Source: JACCXG01 sp963785755 (lineage in GTDB: Bacteria; Acidobacteriota; Vicinamibacteria; Vicinamibacterales; 2-12-FULL-66-21). From it: a stretch of DNA of 29,196 nt. Positions 1-10,092 of the stretch are shown here, piece after piece; within the stretch, counting starts at the first letter, position 1; every line of letters begins with the position of its first letter. A program made the translations under genes and the position numbers. The notes beneath the pieces are model-generated. The model saw only the letters and a program-made list of their open reading frames with translations. It was not told where the DNA came from and searched no databases. The DNA lies in assembly GCA_963785755.1 (NCBI GenBank), contig CAWAXG010000030.1, positions 1 through 29,196 on the forward strand. Direction: 5' to 3'.

Positions 1-2856
1 GCTTTGCCGCTTCTGCTTGCGCCTGCTTCAAGAGCGGAACGTCCGGGTCGGCCTGCTTCCACAGGGTGAGGAAGTCCTGGTAGGCCACACGGGCGCGTGC
101 GGTGTCACCGCTGGCGACGAGCGCTCTGGCCAGTTGCAGGCGCGCGACCGCGTCGATGGGATCTTCCATGACAAGACCGCGGCGGCTGAGGATCTTCTGG
201 AATTCGACGGCCGCGTCCGCCGGTCTTTCTTGCGGCCAGATACGTCAGGCCGCGCACGTAGGCCGGATACAGGCTTCCAAAGCTGGCGAAGAATGCCGTG
301 CCGGGCAACGCGAATTCGTTCGACAGCGCGGGCTCGAGCTTCTGGAGTGCTTCCGCCGGTTTTCCCTGCTGGAGTGCAATCAGGCCACGGAGTGCTGGCA
401 GATAGCTGATGTTCACGGTCGTGTCCTGCGGAAAGCGCGCTTCGAGATCCTTCAAGAGCGCCTGCGATCGCGACAGCTCACCGGTCAGCGCCAGCGCGAA
501 GGCGGCGGCGTATGACACGTCGCGGCCTGTCGACATGTCCAGTGCCAGCGCGGCGGTACGACGAGCCTCCGCGACGTTGCCCATGAGCGCGTGCCACACG
601 GCCGGCGCCGTTTGAAACAGCGCCGCACGCTCAGGCTCGCGGGCCTTCTCGGACAGATCGACCGCGCGCCGCGCCAGCGAGCCTGCGCGCTCCAGCTGGC
701 CCGATCGGGCGAGGGCGAGCGCCTTGAGGTGGGTCAGCACGGGCTCGGGCTCGTTACCCTTGAGCCCGCGCGAGCTCCCGTTCCATGGCTGCGTCGTCCC
801 CTCTGAGGAACGCGAGGTGAAAATGCCATCGGAGGAAATCAGGCCCCGATACCTTCCGGTCCGCAGCTCGCTGGAGCGCCTCCGCAGCTTCGTCGAGCTG
901 ATCGAGATACATGTAGCAGGCTGCGGCATTGAGATATCCGAACGGCGACTGGGGATTCGCAGCCTCCGCTTTCGCGGCGCGCTCGATGCAGCTGTCATAC
1001 CGGCCCGTTCCCTTCGTCACGAAGCCGGAGGCCAGACCGTGCAAGTCGAACGTGCGCGGATAGGTCCGTTCCCACAAGTCGAACGCCTGGAGCGCCTGCT
1101 CGAGATTGCCGGTGACCTGGCGATGATAGGTCGCCGTGATGAAGAACTTTTCATTGTCTGTGGCCCGCTCGCGAAGCTCGAACGCCCGCGTTGTGTGTTG
1201 AATCCCGAGCACGGACTCGCCGTCGGTGCTGTACGACGGTTCCTAATCGTGCGTGCGCCATAGCAAAGCTGTCGTCGATCTCGACGGCGCGCTTGAACTG
1301 CTCTATCGTCGCAAGCCGCCCCTGGGTCCCTTGCGCCTGCAAACCTGCGCTGTACGCTTTCAACGCCTCGAGCGAGGCCGTGCTGACGTCGGGAAGCGGC
1401 CGGTTGTGCTCATCGAGCGTCGAGAGTGACTCACCGAGTCGCACTCTCAACCGGCTCGCGATGTCGCTCAACGCGTTCAACACGTCTTCCTTCTTCGCGA
1501 CCTGCTCCTGTTCCTCGCCGAGCACTTCGCCGCTGCGGCATCCGGTGGCGCGCACACCAAGTACGTATTGAGCGCCGAGGCTGGCGATGCTCCCTTCGAG
1601 AATGGCGCCGCCGCCCATTCGCTCGCAGATGTCACGGGCGATGGCCGGAGTGAGCTTCGCGTCCGCGGGCTGGCCCATCAGCCCCAGCAGCTGCTGGATG
1701 CGCGTGTCCGAGGTCAGGCTGAGGAACGTTGACTGCTGGAGCTGAATCGCCAGCCCTTGTCGCAGAGTGCCGTCGAACACCGGATCGCCAGTGGTGTTTG
1801 CGAAGTCGGCGAGGACGACGGTTTCCTTGTCGGTGAGCGGCGCCGGGCGGCGCGAGTACGACGATACAAATAGCCGCCGCCAATCGCCGCGATCGCCAGC
1901 AGCGCTCCCGCGGCCAGCAACAGCCTGCCTCGCCGCGCCGGCGTGGCTGCGCGCGGCGCGGGCGGCAGGCGGCGCGATCGCGCCCGTGTCCGTATCCCGC
2001 TTCAGCCGCTGCAGGTCGGCGCGCAGATCGGCCGCCTGCGTATAGCGCAACGTTCGATCTTTTTCGAGCGCCTTCAGAACGATCTCGTCGAACCGGACCG
2101 TCAGCTCGGGACGCAGCGTCGATGGCGTCTGTGGCTTCTCGTGAAGGATCGCGGCCGCGACGACGGCGCCGGTCGCCCCGGCAAAGGCGGGACGGCCGGT
2201 CGCCATCTGAAAGAGGACGAGCCCGAGCGAGAACACGTCCGTTCGTGCGTCGACCTCGTCGCCGCGCAGCTGCTCCGGCGACATGTAGGCGAGCGTGCCG
2301 ACGGCGGCCCCTTCGGCGGTCAACATCGGCCGTGCGGCGTCCGTTTGGGTAACGGAGTCCGCGCCAGCGACCTGCGGCGCCGTCTTGGCGATGCCGAAAT
2401 CGAGCAGCTTCGGGCCCCATGCCGTCAGGAAGACATTCGCCGGTTTGATGTCGCGATGAACGATTCCGGCGGCGTGCGCTGCCGCAAGCGCCTCGGCCAG
2501 TGCAATCGCCGTCTCCAGCAGGAGCGGGAAGCTCGAGCGGGCCCTTGCGCAGCCGCTCCTCGAGCGTTTCGCCCTGGAGGAACTCCATGACGATGAACGC
2601 CTGGTGCTCCGGTGTTTCGCCGACGTCGTAGATCGGCGCAGATGTGAGGATGGTGCAGCGCGGCGATCGTCCGCGCTTCACGCTGAAACCGCTCGCGCGC
2701 GAGCTCGGAGCTGGTGAGGCCCGGCGACAACACCTTGATGGCGACCTCGCGGTCGAGGCGGCTGTCGCGCGCGCGATAGACCTCGCCCATACCGCCGGCG
2801 CCGACGGCGGAGACGATCTCGTACGGGCCGAGCCGAGTGCCAGCGGACAAGGTCAT
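1..2856 (-). CDS. Serine/threonine protein kinase with C-terminal TPR domain (partial, frameshifted)
   Basis: A membrane-anchored Hanks-type kinase fused to a TPR sensor or docking domain. The kinase opens directly at the start codon: P-loop GAGGMGEVY at about residues 19-27, lysine in VAIKVL, HRDIKPAN near 2450, DFGIAK near 2400, activation segment ending in MSPEQ near 2280. A hydrophobic membrane segment (AAGALLAIAAIGGG) lies at about 1870-1915. It is followed by a VLADFANTTGDPVFDG segment typical of Acidobacteria kinase-TPR proteins, then many TPR units to position 1, where the gene leaves the window. The frame changes near 2636, 2535, 1910, 1830, 1233, 770 and 245. Five of these were resolved and each is a single extra base, so I read one gene. 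Substrates are unknown. No sigma gene precedes it, unlike the two other kinases here. Family call is firm; whether it is intact depends on the indels. Confidence 0.85.
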
Positions 2857-2886
2857 TCGAACGGCTGAAGCGGGAGCCTCGCGGCG

Positions 2887-2892
2887 ATTCTA
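2887..2892 (-). promoter_or_regulatory. Putative -10 element (TAGAAT) of the kinase-TPR gene
   Basis: On the minus strand GAGGTATAGAATCG sits 30 nt before the ATG at 2856. The same TAGAAT core precedes the genes starting at 13999, 17895 and 18904. No convincing -35 box was found, so this is a pattern-based call. Confidence 0.35.
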
Positions 2893-3304
2893 TACCTCTG
2901 TCGCCACGATGGCCGGGGACCGGTGACACGATCCGGCCGCGGAACGCGCATCTTCGACGCCTACTGCTCGCTTATACGTCTCTTCGCGCCGCTCGTTGCC
3001 GCGCTCAACGCGCAGGCCCTCTTCCTGACAACGCGCGACACTGAGCCCATGACGATCAGTGCCGTTTCCAACGAGCGAGCGCAACAATCGCCTGATTGCT
3101 GAGCGCCAGAATTTGGGGATGCCGAGTCGCAACTGATCGATCTGCCGCAGCCAGCTCGTCAGCCGGTTCCAACTGGCGCTCCCGCTCGAATGAACTTCTC
3201 GGGGGGCGGCTCCGTCTCCTCCATAGGCTAATCTACAAGAGAGGCATCGTGAGCAGCCAGAGCGATCAAGGCGACCTGCCGAAAGCACAATGATGACCAT
3301 CATG

Positions 3305-3347
3305 GCGCCGACGGAACAAAGAGAATGACGCTCTGTTCCAACGGCGC
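3305..3347. repeat. Imperfect inverted repeat / hairpin upstream of the secreted protein gene
   Basis: GCGCCGACGGAACA (3305-3318) is mirrored by TGTTCCAACGGCGC (3334-3347), 12 of 14 positions complementary. A further GAG/CTC pairing lies inside. It is 87 bp before the ATG at 3435 and has no T-run. It could be an operator, a leader hairpin or a small mobile palindrome. Confidence 0.45.
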
Positions 3348-3434
3348 AGACGGAATAGTTGGACGTAGGAGTAACCATCCACCGGCGAGCCGAGCCCAGG
3401 TGCACGAGAATCCCGGGCAACCCCCGGTACTGAC

Positions 3435-4331
3435 ATGAAGGTTCAAGAGGTCATGCTAGCTCGCGTACTACCGATACTGGTCGCTCTCGGGTTCCTCATC
3501 GCCGGCTCCACGTTGGGCGCACAGAATCGGCCTCTGCCCGATCAGGAATCCTTCCTCATTGAGACGCGCAAACACCTCCAGGCCGACAGCACGCTTCAGA
3601 GCAGCTATGTGTACGTGGAGACGCGACGTGAGCAGAAGCTCGACAAGGGCGGGCGTACCCGCGAGGAATCGGTCAAGGTTGTCGAGAGCTATCCCGGCCT
3701 TCCCGGCGAAGAGCGCTGGGAGCGGCTCATCGCCGAGGATGGCCGGCCGGTGCCACCGGAAGAATTGGCCAGGCAGGATCGGGAGCGCCAGCAGAAGGCC
3801 AACGAGATGGTCCAGCGGCTTGCCCGGGACTCATCGAAAGAGCTCGCGCGCCAAGAGCGTGAGCTTCAGAAGGCTCGTCGTGAGCGCGACGAGGCGTTGA
3901 GCGACATCTACAACGTCTTCGAGATCCGGATGATCGGACGCGAGCGAGTCGAAGAGCACGACACGATCGCATTCTTACTGACGCCCAGGCGTGATGCGAA
4001 ACCAAAGACCCGCGCCGGTGAACAGATGCGGCACTTCAGCGTGCGCGCCTGGGTCAGCGAGAACGATCACGAGCTGGTGAAACTGGAGGCCGAGGCCATC
4101 GACAACCTGAGGTTGGGCTTGGGTGGGCTGGCCAGGCTGCACAAGGGTGCCCGACTGTCGTTCCTGCGCCGCAAAGTCAACGGCGAGGTCTGGCTGCCTG
4201 CCGTTGTCAGTTATAACGGCAGCGCACGGGTGGGCCTGCTCTTCACGCTCCGGCGTAGCGGGACGTCAGAGTATTCCGGCTATCGCAAGTACTCGGTCGA
4301 TACACTCGTGGGTTTCGGCACCCCGAAGTAA
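3435..4331 (+). CDS. Secreted protein of unknown function with charged central helix
   Basis: Not recognised as a named family. The 298-residue product starts with a hydrophobic signal segment (about residues 8-29) ending in STLGAQ, so it is probably exported. Residues 110-155 are rich in Arg, Glu and Lys (AR-Q-E-R-E-L-Q-K patterns) and look like a long coiled helix. The flanking parts look like beta strands, with repeated charged and aromatic alternation and a C-terminal VWLPAVVSYNGSARVG segment. That layout recalls LolA/LppX-like periplasmic carriers or Acidobacteria outer-membrane-associated proteins, but I see no diagnostic motif. The frame is uninterrupted. An alternative start is the Met at residue 7. 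It stands alone: the next gene on this strand begins 107 bp later with its own promoter. Confidence 0.75.
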   Translation: MKVQEVMLARVLPILVALGFLIAGSTLGAQNRPLPDQESFLIETRKHLQADSTLQSSYVYVETRREQKLDKGGRTREESVKVVESYPGLPGEERWERLIAEDGRPVPPEELARQDRERQQKANEMVQRLARDSSKELARQERELQKARRERDEALSDIYNVFEIRMIGRERVEEHDTIAFLLTPRRDAKPKTRAGEQMRHFSVRAWVSENDHELVKLEAEAIDNLRLGLGGLARLHKGARLSFLRRKVNGEVWLPAVVSYNGSARVGLLFTLRRSGTSEYSGYRKYSVDTLVGFGTPK

Positions 4332-4401
4332 CGAATCGCGCAGCAGGGCGGCATCCAACGACGCCTCGACGCCGTCGACCAGGGCGCCATAAAGATTCCT
4401 C

Positions 4402-4432
4402 TTGACCCTCTCGTCGCGTCAGGCTGCACACT
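4402..4432 (+). promoter_or_regulatory. Candidate MerR-type promoter/operator of the TipA-like gene
   Basis: TTGACC (4402-4407) and CACACT (4427-4432) are spaced by 19 bp, the long spacer typical of promoters untwisted by MerR proteins. The spacer contains CCTCTCGTCGCGTCAGG (4407-4423), which resembles the tipA operator as I recall it (CCTC-N9-GAGG form). The GTG start follows 6 nt after the -10, so the transcript would be nearly leaderless. The -10 match is weak. Confidence 0.45.
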
Positions 4433-4438
4433 GTTTTC

Positions 4439-5212
4439 GTGACTCGATCGCGCACGTATCAGGTCAAAGACGTGGCTCAACTCGCCGGGGTCTCCGTCCG
4501 CACGCTGCATCACTACGATTCCATCGGGCTTCTCGTGCCCGAGGTCAGGACAGCGGCCGGGTACCGCCTTTACACCGACGCTGACCTGTTTCGGCTGCAG
4601 CAGATCCTCATCGGCCGAGAACTCGGTCTTTCGCTCGAAGAAATCCGGCGAGCGCTGGATGACCCTCGCTTTGACCGGAAGACCGCCTTGCTCGACCAAA
4701 GAGAACGCTTGATCGAACGTGTGCGGCAGACCGAGGCGATGATCCGCGCCATCGATGCGGCGTTGGACGCTCTTCAAGACGGTCGCAAGAAAGGAGCGAT
4801 GAAAATGGCGGACCTGTTCGAGGGTTTCGACCCTTCTCGGTACGAAGACGAAGTACGGCATCGGTGGGGCACGTCGGAAGCGTTTCTAGAGTCGGAAAAG
4901 CGTACGAGGCGCTACACGCCTGATGACTGGAAGGCGCTCAAGGCCGAACAAGCAGCGGTCTACGACGATGCGCATTCGGCCCTGCAGGCGGGCCAGCGCC
5001 CTTCCGACGAAGCGGTGATGGAGATCGCCGAGCGACATCGACTGTCGATCGACCGTTGGTTCTACCCTTGCAGCCACAGCATGCATAGCGGACTGGCCTC
5101 GATGTACGAAAGCGATGACCGATTCAGGCAAAGCATCGACCGGCATGGACAAGGCCTGACGTCGTTTCTCGCCGAGGCGATCCGCGCAAATGCAGCACGC
5201 CATCAGGACTGA
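4439..5212 (+). CDS. MerR-family regulator with TipAS ligand-binding domain
   Basis: A 257-residue transcription activator of the TipAL type. Residues 5-75 form the MerR winged helix (YQVKDVAQLAGVSVRTLHHYD, then AGYRLYTDADLFRLQQI). Residues 76-120 form the dimerising coiled coil. Residues 123-255 form the TipAS domain with its hallmarks: LFEGFDPSRYEDE, RWG, YTPDDWKAL, HRLSIDRWFYPCSHSMHSGL, MYESDDRF and a final AI-AN helix. In Streptomyces this domain binds thiopeptides; related proteins respond to other hydrophobic drugs and peptides. The start is a GTG just behind a MerR-type promoter, suggesting autoregulation. A strong internal ribosome site before Met123 could yield the ligand-binding half alone. 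No drug exporter or modifying enzyme lies next to it. Confidence 0.9.
   Translation: MTRSRTYQVKDVAQLAGVSVRTLHHYDSIGLLVPEVRTAAGYRLYTDADLFRLQQILIGRELGLSLEEIRRALDDPRFDRKTALLDQRERLIERVRQTEAMIRAIDAALDALQDGRKKGAMKMADLFEGFDPSRYEDEVRHRWGTSEAFLESEKRTRRYTPDDWKALKAEQAAVYDDAHSALQAGQRPSDEAVMEIAERHRLSIDRWFYPCSHSMHSGLASMYESDDRFRQSIDRHGQGLTSFLAEAIRANAARHQD
4791..4807 (+). promoter_or_regulatory. Internal ribosome binding site for a TipAS-like short product
   Basis: AAGGAG at 4791-4796 lies 8 nt before an in-frame ATG at 4805 (a second ATG is at 4799). Translation there would begin M-A-D-L-F-E-G-F-D, exactly at the TipAS domain boundary, and give about 135 residues ending at 5212. Streptomyces tipA makes its short form the same way. 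Confidence 0.55.
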
Positions 5213-5294
5213 AGTTACGCGAGCGTCGAGGTCGACAGTTACAAAGGCCCGGTGAAGCGAACAGTCAACGAGTTCGAGCGACGCTGCACTGAAT

Positions 5295-5309
5295 GCCTTC
5301 TACGAAGGC
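5295..5309. terminator. Small perfect hairpin between convergent genes
   Basis: GCCTTC-TAC-GAAGGC lies between the ends of the TipA-like gene and the kinase-propeller gene, 4 nt from the latter's stop. There is no T-run on either strand, so termination is only suggested by position. Confidence 0.3.
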
Positions 5310-5313
5310 GGAC

Positions 5314-8227
5314 TCAGCGGAAGTTCTCGACCATCATGAGGTCGCTCGACGGATTGTCCATTCTCGTAAAGACGATCGTTCGTCCGTCGGGAGAAACTGC
5401 GAGGCCTAACCTGACGCGTTCCCCAAGCTCCGCCAGCACTCTGTTTTTGGAGGACGCGAATTCGAAGAATCGAAGCCGCGCCCGATCATCCCGCCCCAGA
5501 GGATCGTTACCGGCGAGGAAACCCCAATCCTTCGCGCCCGCCCCCAGCCGTTCGACGTAGTAGATGCCTTGCTCGAGCACCTCGAACGCCCTCTCGCTCA
5601 CGCCATCGAGCACTCGCGTCGGGTCTCCGCCGGCTGTCGGGATTCGCCACAACGTGCTCGGTCCCACTGAGGTCTGCGTGTAGTACACGTGGCGGCCATC
5701 AAACGATTCGAAGGCGACGTAGCCGCCATTGCGAGTCACCCGCACCGCATCCCCGCCCGAGACCGGGACTTTCCAGATCTCGAACGCACCGCTTCGTCTG
5801 GAGCTGAAGTACACGAATTTGCCGTCTCTCGAGAAGCTCGGCACATGATCGTCAGTCGGGTCAAATGTCAGCCGTCTCGGCTTCCCGCCGCCGGCGGACA
5901 CGACGTAGATGTCGTAATTGCCTGCGGCATTGGAATCGAACGCAATCGTCTGTCCGTCGGGCGACCAGCGGGGCGTGCCGGTGTTGATGCCGCCCATGGC
6001 GCCCATCGCAGTGAGCTGCTGCGCAGTTCGCACCGTCCGCATCGGACACCCAGATCTCCATTCGGCCGGATCGATCCGATTGGAAGGCAAGCCGCTTCCC
6101 GTCCGGCGAGAACTGCGCGTTGTAATCGGTTCGGGTCGAGGATGGGAAGCGGATGGGCGCAGACCGGGACGGCGTGCCCAATGCGGGGAGATCGATCCGC
6201 CAGAGATTCTCATCGACGCTCCTTCGGACGTAGACCAGCCTGCTCGGTTTGCCGGCCACTGGACGAGAAATCGCCGGCATGATCGCGCCCTCGCCTCCGA
6301 ATGGCAGCGGTCGGGGCGGATGCTCGCCAGTCACGTCGATCCTCCAGAGCCTATAACTCTGGACATAGATGATCTCCTTGCCGTCGGGCGTCCACGTCGG
6401 GTGGAGAGAACCCGGCGCATCTACCAGACGTCGTGGCTCCGCCGCCGGTGTCAAGTCCGGCCTCAGCGCCAGCAGGGAGAGCGCTGAACCGTTCCTGAAG
6501 GCTACCGTGCGCCCGTCGGGTGAGACGGCCGGGAACTGGTGGTAAGACGAACCCGTCGGACGGGTCAGCGCGCGCAGCTCACGCGTTTTGACCGAGACCA
6601 CAAAGAGCCCTGCCGTCGTTTGCTGAGACGCGGCGTGAACCACGACGAGCGCGCTGCTGTCCGGGAACCAGGAGAGATAGTTGGGCCAGATTTGATTTGG
6701 AATGTGGATTTCGGCCAGCCGCTGTTCCGCGCCACCGAGCGGCGGAATCAAGATCAGCTCGCTTCGGCCCGGGACTTCCCCGCGAAGAAATGCGATCCAT
6801 CGGCCGTCGGGCGACCAGGCGGGGCTGAAGTCCCGCGCGGGATGCACGGTGCGTCGTACCTCGCTTCCCGAGCCGATCCGCTGGATGTAGATGTCTACGT
6901 TGTCGTGATTCGGACCGCCCCACGAGAACGCAACCTGTTCGCCGTCCGGCGCGAGCGTCGGCGACGTTTCATAGCCCTGCAGCGTCGTCAACGGCACCTC
7001 ACGCGCCGGTGACACATCAGGAGTCGCATGCCGCCATGCGAGGTAACCGGAGGCAATGACCGCGCAGCCCAGTAACAGCGTCCCGGCGAGACGCCACCGC
7101 CGTCCGGCATGGGAGGTCTGGCTCTCGCGGTACCGAACGCAACGCGTCGCGCACGTCTTCAAGCGCCACCTTCACGTCCGCCATGTTCTGGTAGCGGCGC
7201 GCCCGGTCCTTGCGCAGGCACCGCGCGACGATGCTCGCGAGATCCGCGGGAATCGCCGGGGCGAGGCTGCTCACCGGTGTTGGATCGTCGCGCAGAATCT
7301 GCGCGAACGGCGGGCGACCCGAATCACCCGGGAATGCCCGCCGTCCGGTGAGCAGCTCGTACAGCACCGATCCGAAGCTGAAGATGTCGGACCGGGCATC
7401 GATGGTCCCGCCCTCCACCTGTTCCGGCGACATGTAGGGCGCGGTCCCCATCACCCGTCCCGCACTCGTCAACAGGTCCTCGACTTCTCGTCACCCCGCC
7501 GTCGCTCGCGACCTCCGGCGCATACAGCCGTGCGAGACCGAAATCGAGCAGTTTGATGCCCGACCCGGTCAGCATCACGTTCGACGGGTTTCAGATCGCG
7601 ATGCACGATGCCCTTGGCGTGCGCCGACGCGAGGGCGTCAGCCATCTCCACGGCGTAGCTCACCGCGTCAGCGATCGACAGAGGCCCTCGCGTCAGACGC
7701 GTGGCGAGCGTTTCACCTTCGAGCAGCTCCAGAACGAGAAACGGAATCTCCTGTCCGTCGACCTGGGCCGCACCTACGTCGTAGATCGTGCAGATGTGCG
7801 GATGGGACAACCTGGAAATGGCGCGTGCTTCGCGCTCGAACCGTTCGCGGCCGCCGTGCGCATCGTGGATCGCCGGTGAGAGCACCTTGATCGCCACGAA
7901 CCGATCGAGCCGCGTATCGCGGGCGCGATAGACCTCGCCCATCCCCCCGCTGCCCACCACTCCGACAATCTCGAACGCACCGAGCCGGCGGCCAGCAGCG
8001 AACCGAGGCTCGTTGACGGGCGCGCTGTCGCCACGCGCCGGCCCGAGCGCGGCCTCCATCAGGAAGCCGCCGGCCTGTTCATGCGCCGCAAGGAGTGATT
8101 CGACCTCGCGCCTGACCCCTTCGTCGTCGGTGTGCGCGCGGACGAACGCGGAGCGATCGGCCGGCGAGCGCTCGAGGGCGCCTTCGAACAGCGCCCGCAA
8201 CGAATCCCACTGCACTCGCGGATTCAC
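5314..8227 (-). CDS. Serine/threonine kinase with TM segment and TolB-like beta-propeller (frameshifted)
   Basis: Reconstructed as one protein of about 970 residues. Residues 1-80 are the N-terminal extension of this kinase group (SPADRSAFVRAH, REVESLLAAHE). The kinase follows: VGSGGMGEVY at 91-100, Lys114, HRDLKPSN with Asp211, DFGLAR, MSPEQ. A membrane helix (LAGTLLLGCAVIASGYLAW, about 375-395) leads to a PD40/TolB-like propeller with many SPDGR-type turns, ending DLMMVENFR. The propeller should be extracytoplasmic and act as sensor. The frame shifts near 7580, 7485, 7125 and 6035, each by one extra base, with conserved sequence on both sides. The start is GTG and overlaps the sigma gene stop by 4 bp, indicating translational coupling. 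Kinase and propeller calls are firm; the ligand is unknown. Confidence 0.88.
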
Positions 8228-8791
8228 GTCGGCTCACCTCGCATTTCGCGAAACAGCCACGCTCTCGCCAGCGCCCAATCACGTTTCACCGTGATCGGCG
8301 CGACGCCAAGAACCGCAGCCGTCTCTTCCACCGTCAGGCCCCCGAAGAACCGCAGCTCCACGAGTTGTCCCTGGCGAGGATAACGTTCCGACAGCTTCTC
8401 GAGCGCCACGTCCAATGCCAAAACATCGACGTCGGGCCCTTCAAATGCCGGAGCGACGTCCGATAGCGGCACCCTGGCGCCTGCGCCCCGCTTGCGGGCG
8501 AGGTGCGCCCGGGCGTGATCGACCAGGATCCGGCGCATCGTATGGGCGGCAATGGCGAAGAACTGGGCACGGTTGCGCCAATGCACCCGCCGCTGATCGA
8601 TCAGCTTGAGAAACACGTCGTGAACCAGCGCCGTGGGTGGCACTGAATGGTCCGGACGCTCACGCTGAAGGAAGCCACGGGCTAGCCGCCGGAGTTCGTC
8701 GATAGACAGCCTCGACCAGGCGGGTGCGAGCCCCCTCCTCGCCCTCGCCCAGCGCCACGAGAAGGCCCGTGATGTCTGTCGCCTCGCCCAT
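8224..8791 (-). CDS. ECF-type RNA polymerase sigma factor (SinI/TIGR02999-like), kinase-coupled
   Basis: About 189 residues after joining two frames; one extra base near 8700 (CTATCGACG for CTATGACG) splits it. Region 2 has DELRRLARGF, PTALVHDVFLKLID and the WRNRAQFFAIAAHTMRRILVDHAR helix. Region 4 has PRQGQLVELRFFGGLTVEETAAVLGVAPITVKRDWALARAW in abbreviated form around 8260-8400, the usual helix-turn-helix for the -35 box. It ends MRGEPT. Region 2.2 has PTALV at residues 52-56 where ordinary ECFs have acidic residues. The start at 8791 gives MGEATDITGLL and is preceded by an AT-rich TATATAA. Its stop overlaps the kinase start, and no anti-sigma gene is present, so the kinase is the likely regulator. 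Confidence 0.88.
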
Positions 8792-8809
8792 GCGGTCCCT
8801 CGGGACACT

Positions 8810-8817
8810 CTTATATA
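8810..8817 (-). promoter_or_regulatory. Putative -10 element (TATATAAG) of the sigma-kinase cassette
   Basis: Minus-strand GAGGTATATAAGAG lies about 19 nt before the ATG at 8791. It shares GAGGTATA with the element before the kinase-TPR gene. It is the most AT-rich patch of the surroundings. No clear -35 box. Confidence 0.35.
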
Positions 8818-9015
8818 CCTCAATCCCAGATCGATGAGACCAGTTCCCGCTGCCTTCGGCGTTTCCCGCAACGAGATTAAGCAAGGAAACCTCTGTTGAC
8901 TCACCTTGCCTTTCTGGTATCTGCCAGACCGCCGTTTTGCCCGGTGTTTGGGCGGTTTTGGACCCACGTTGGACCCAAGTTTCTCGCGGAGGTAAGCGGG
9001 TCCAGAAACCACCTT

Positions 9016-10092
9016 TTAACTTCCAGCGCGGGTGATCATCTGGATGGCGAACGTCGTCGCAATCAGCGGATCGTCCTCCTTGACGCGGCCGTTGGCGTTG
9101 CGAAAACTGCCATCGTCTGCCTGCTCAGGCAGTCGAACGCGCTGCTGAGGCCGGACGCGTGCGATCGCGGCGGCGTAGTAGAAGCGCAGTCCTGCGCTCC
9201 ACGAAGCCTGCGGAGTCTCACCCTCGTCGAAGCCCGGCACCCGGTCGGACTGGTGATTTCTGTCGAGCCATGCGATCCCTCTGGCCATTCGGTCGTCACT
9301 GTCCGGAACTCCAGAGGCCCTGAGTGCCAGCACGCCATCGGCCGTGGTCGTACCGTAGCTGAGGAACCCTTCGGCGCTCTGGCCCGCCTTATTGAGCGCT
9401 GGCATCACCGGTGAGAAGAAGAATCCGCCGTCGTGATTCTGTGACCGCTCGAGAAACACACGCGCTCGAATCATCGCCGGATCCGAGCCGTCAACCCCGG
9501 AGGCGCGCAGCGCTTCGAGCACGAACCGCGTCATCGACAGGTCCACATGGCCGGCGTCGGGCGGACGACGAATCGCGCCTCCCATTCCCCAACCGCCGTA
9601 GGCCGGGTGTTCCGGTGTCCAGCCGTTGGCCTCGCTGAACTGCTGCGCTCGCAGTTGCGCGACCATCGGCGCGATATCCGCCGTCCACGAACCGCTTCGT
9701 CTATGAGCTACGGCGGGCAGGCCGCGCTGCGCCGCCACCAGGGCATCGACAGCGAGCGCGGTGGCGTAGTTCGGATAATCCGCATCGCCGCCTGTTACGC
9801 CCACGGCCCCGTCGGGGCTCGTATGCCTTCTGAATGAACGCAATTGCACGAATCGACGGCGCCGGCGGGCACTGTGGCATCGGGAACGCGCAGCAACGCA
9901 CCGAGTACCGAAGGGCGTCAACGACTGGCCGGAACGAAGCAGTCCGTACGTGGCGCTGTGGAAACCTCCGTCGGCTGCCTGCTGTGCCCAGAGATATTGC
10001 GCGGCCCGCGTAAGCGAGCTGCGCTCACGTTTCCACGAGCACGCGGCGGCGGCCGCCGCCGTCAACAAGAAGACGCGGCGGTCAACGCGCAC
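9016..10092 (-). CDS. Secreted prenyltransferase/squalene-cyclase-like repeat protein (second of pair)
   Basis: About 357 residues with an export signal RRVFLLTAAAAAACS (residues 5-19): twin-arginine-like, with a possible lipobox cysteine. The body has alpha-helical repeats with QQAADGGF, NHDGGFFF and EQADDGSF turns, the QW-like motif of terpene-cyclase and squalene-oxidase folds, and TALAVDALVAAQ-type helices between. I see no DXDD catalytic motif, so it may be a binding rather than a cyclising protein. Three single extra bases near 9922, 9870 and 9812 restore the frame between them; correcting them gives LTPFVLGALLRVPDATVPP and IRAIAFIQKAYEPDGAVG. The GTG start overlaps the upstream partner by 11 bp, so the two are co-translated and probably work together. 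Confidence 0.78.
   Translation of the reverse strand: MRVDRRVFLLTAAAAAACSWKRERSSLTRAAQYLWAQQAADGGFHSATYGLLRSGQSLTPFGTRCVAARSRCHSARRRRRFVQLRSFRRHTSPDGAVGVTGGDADYPNYATALAVDALVAAQRGLPAVAHRRSGSWTADIAPMVAQLRAQQFSEANGWTPEHPAYGGWGMGGAIRRPPDAGHVDLSMTRFVLEALRASGVDGSDPAMIRARVFLERSQNHDGGFFFSPVMPALNKAGQSAEGFLSYGTTTADGVLALRASGVPDSDDRMARGIAWLDRNHQSDRVPGFDEGETPQASWSAGLRFYYAAAIARVRPQQRVRLPEQADDGSFRNANGRVKEDDPLIATTFAIQMITRAGS

Larger units (their letters stand above)
2857..3434. other. Divergent intergenic region without a supportable gene
   Basis: 578 bp separate two divergent genes. A 176-codon frame on the minus strand (2890-3420) covers it but shows no domain, signal peptide or ribosome site, and I do not support it as a gene. 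The region should hold promoters for both neighbours. Its only clear structure is the imperfect palindrome at 3305-3347. Confidence 0.5.

Noticed and set aside
2890..3420. 176-codon minus-strand frame in the divergent gap
   Set aside because: No domain, ribosome site or signal; long chance frames are common in GC-rich DNA.
8928..8959. ACCGCC...GGCGGT hairpin followed by TTTT on the plus strand
   Set aside because: No plus-strand gene ends here. On the minus strand, where the neighbouring genes lie, no T-run follows.
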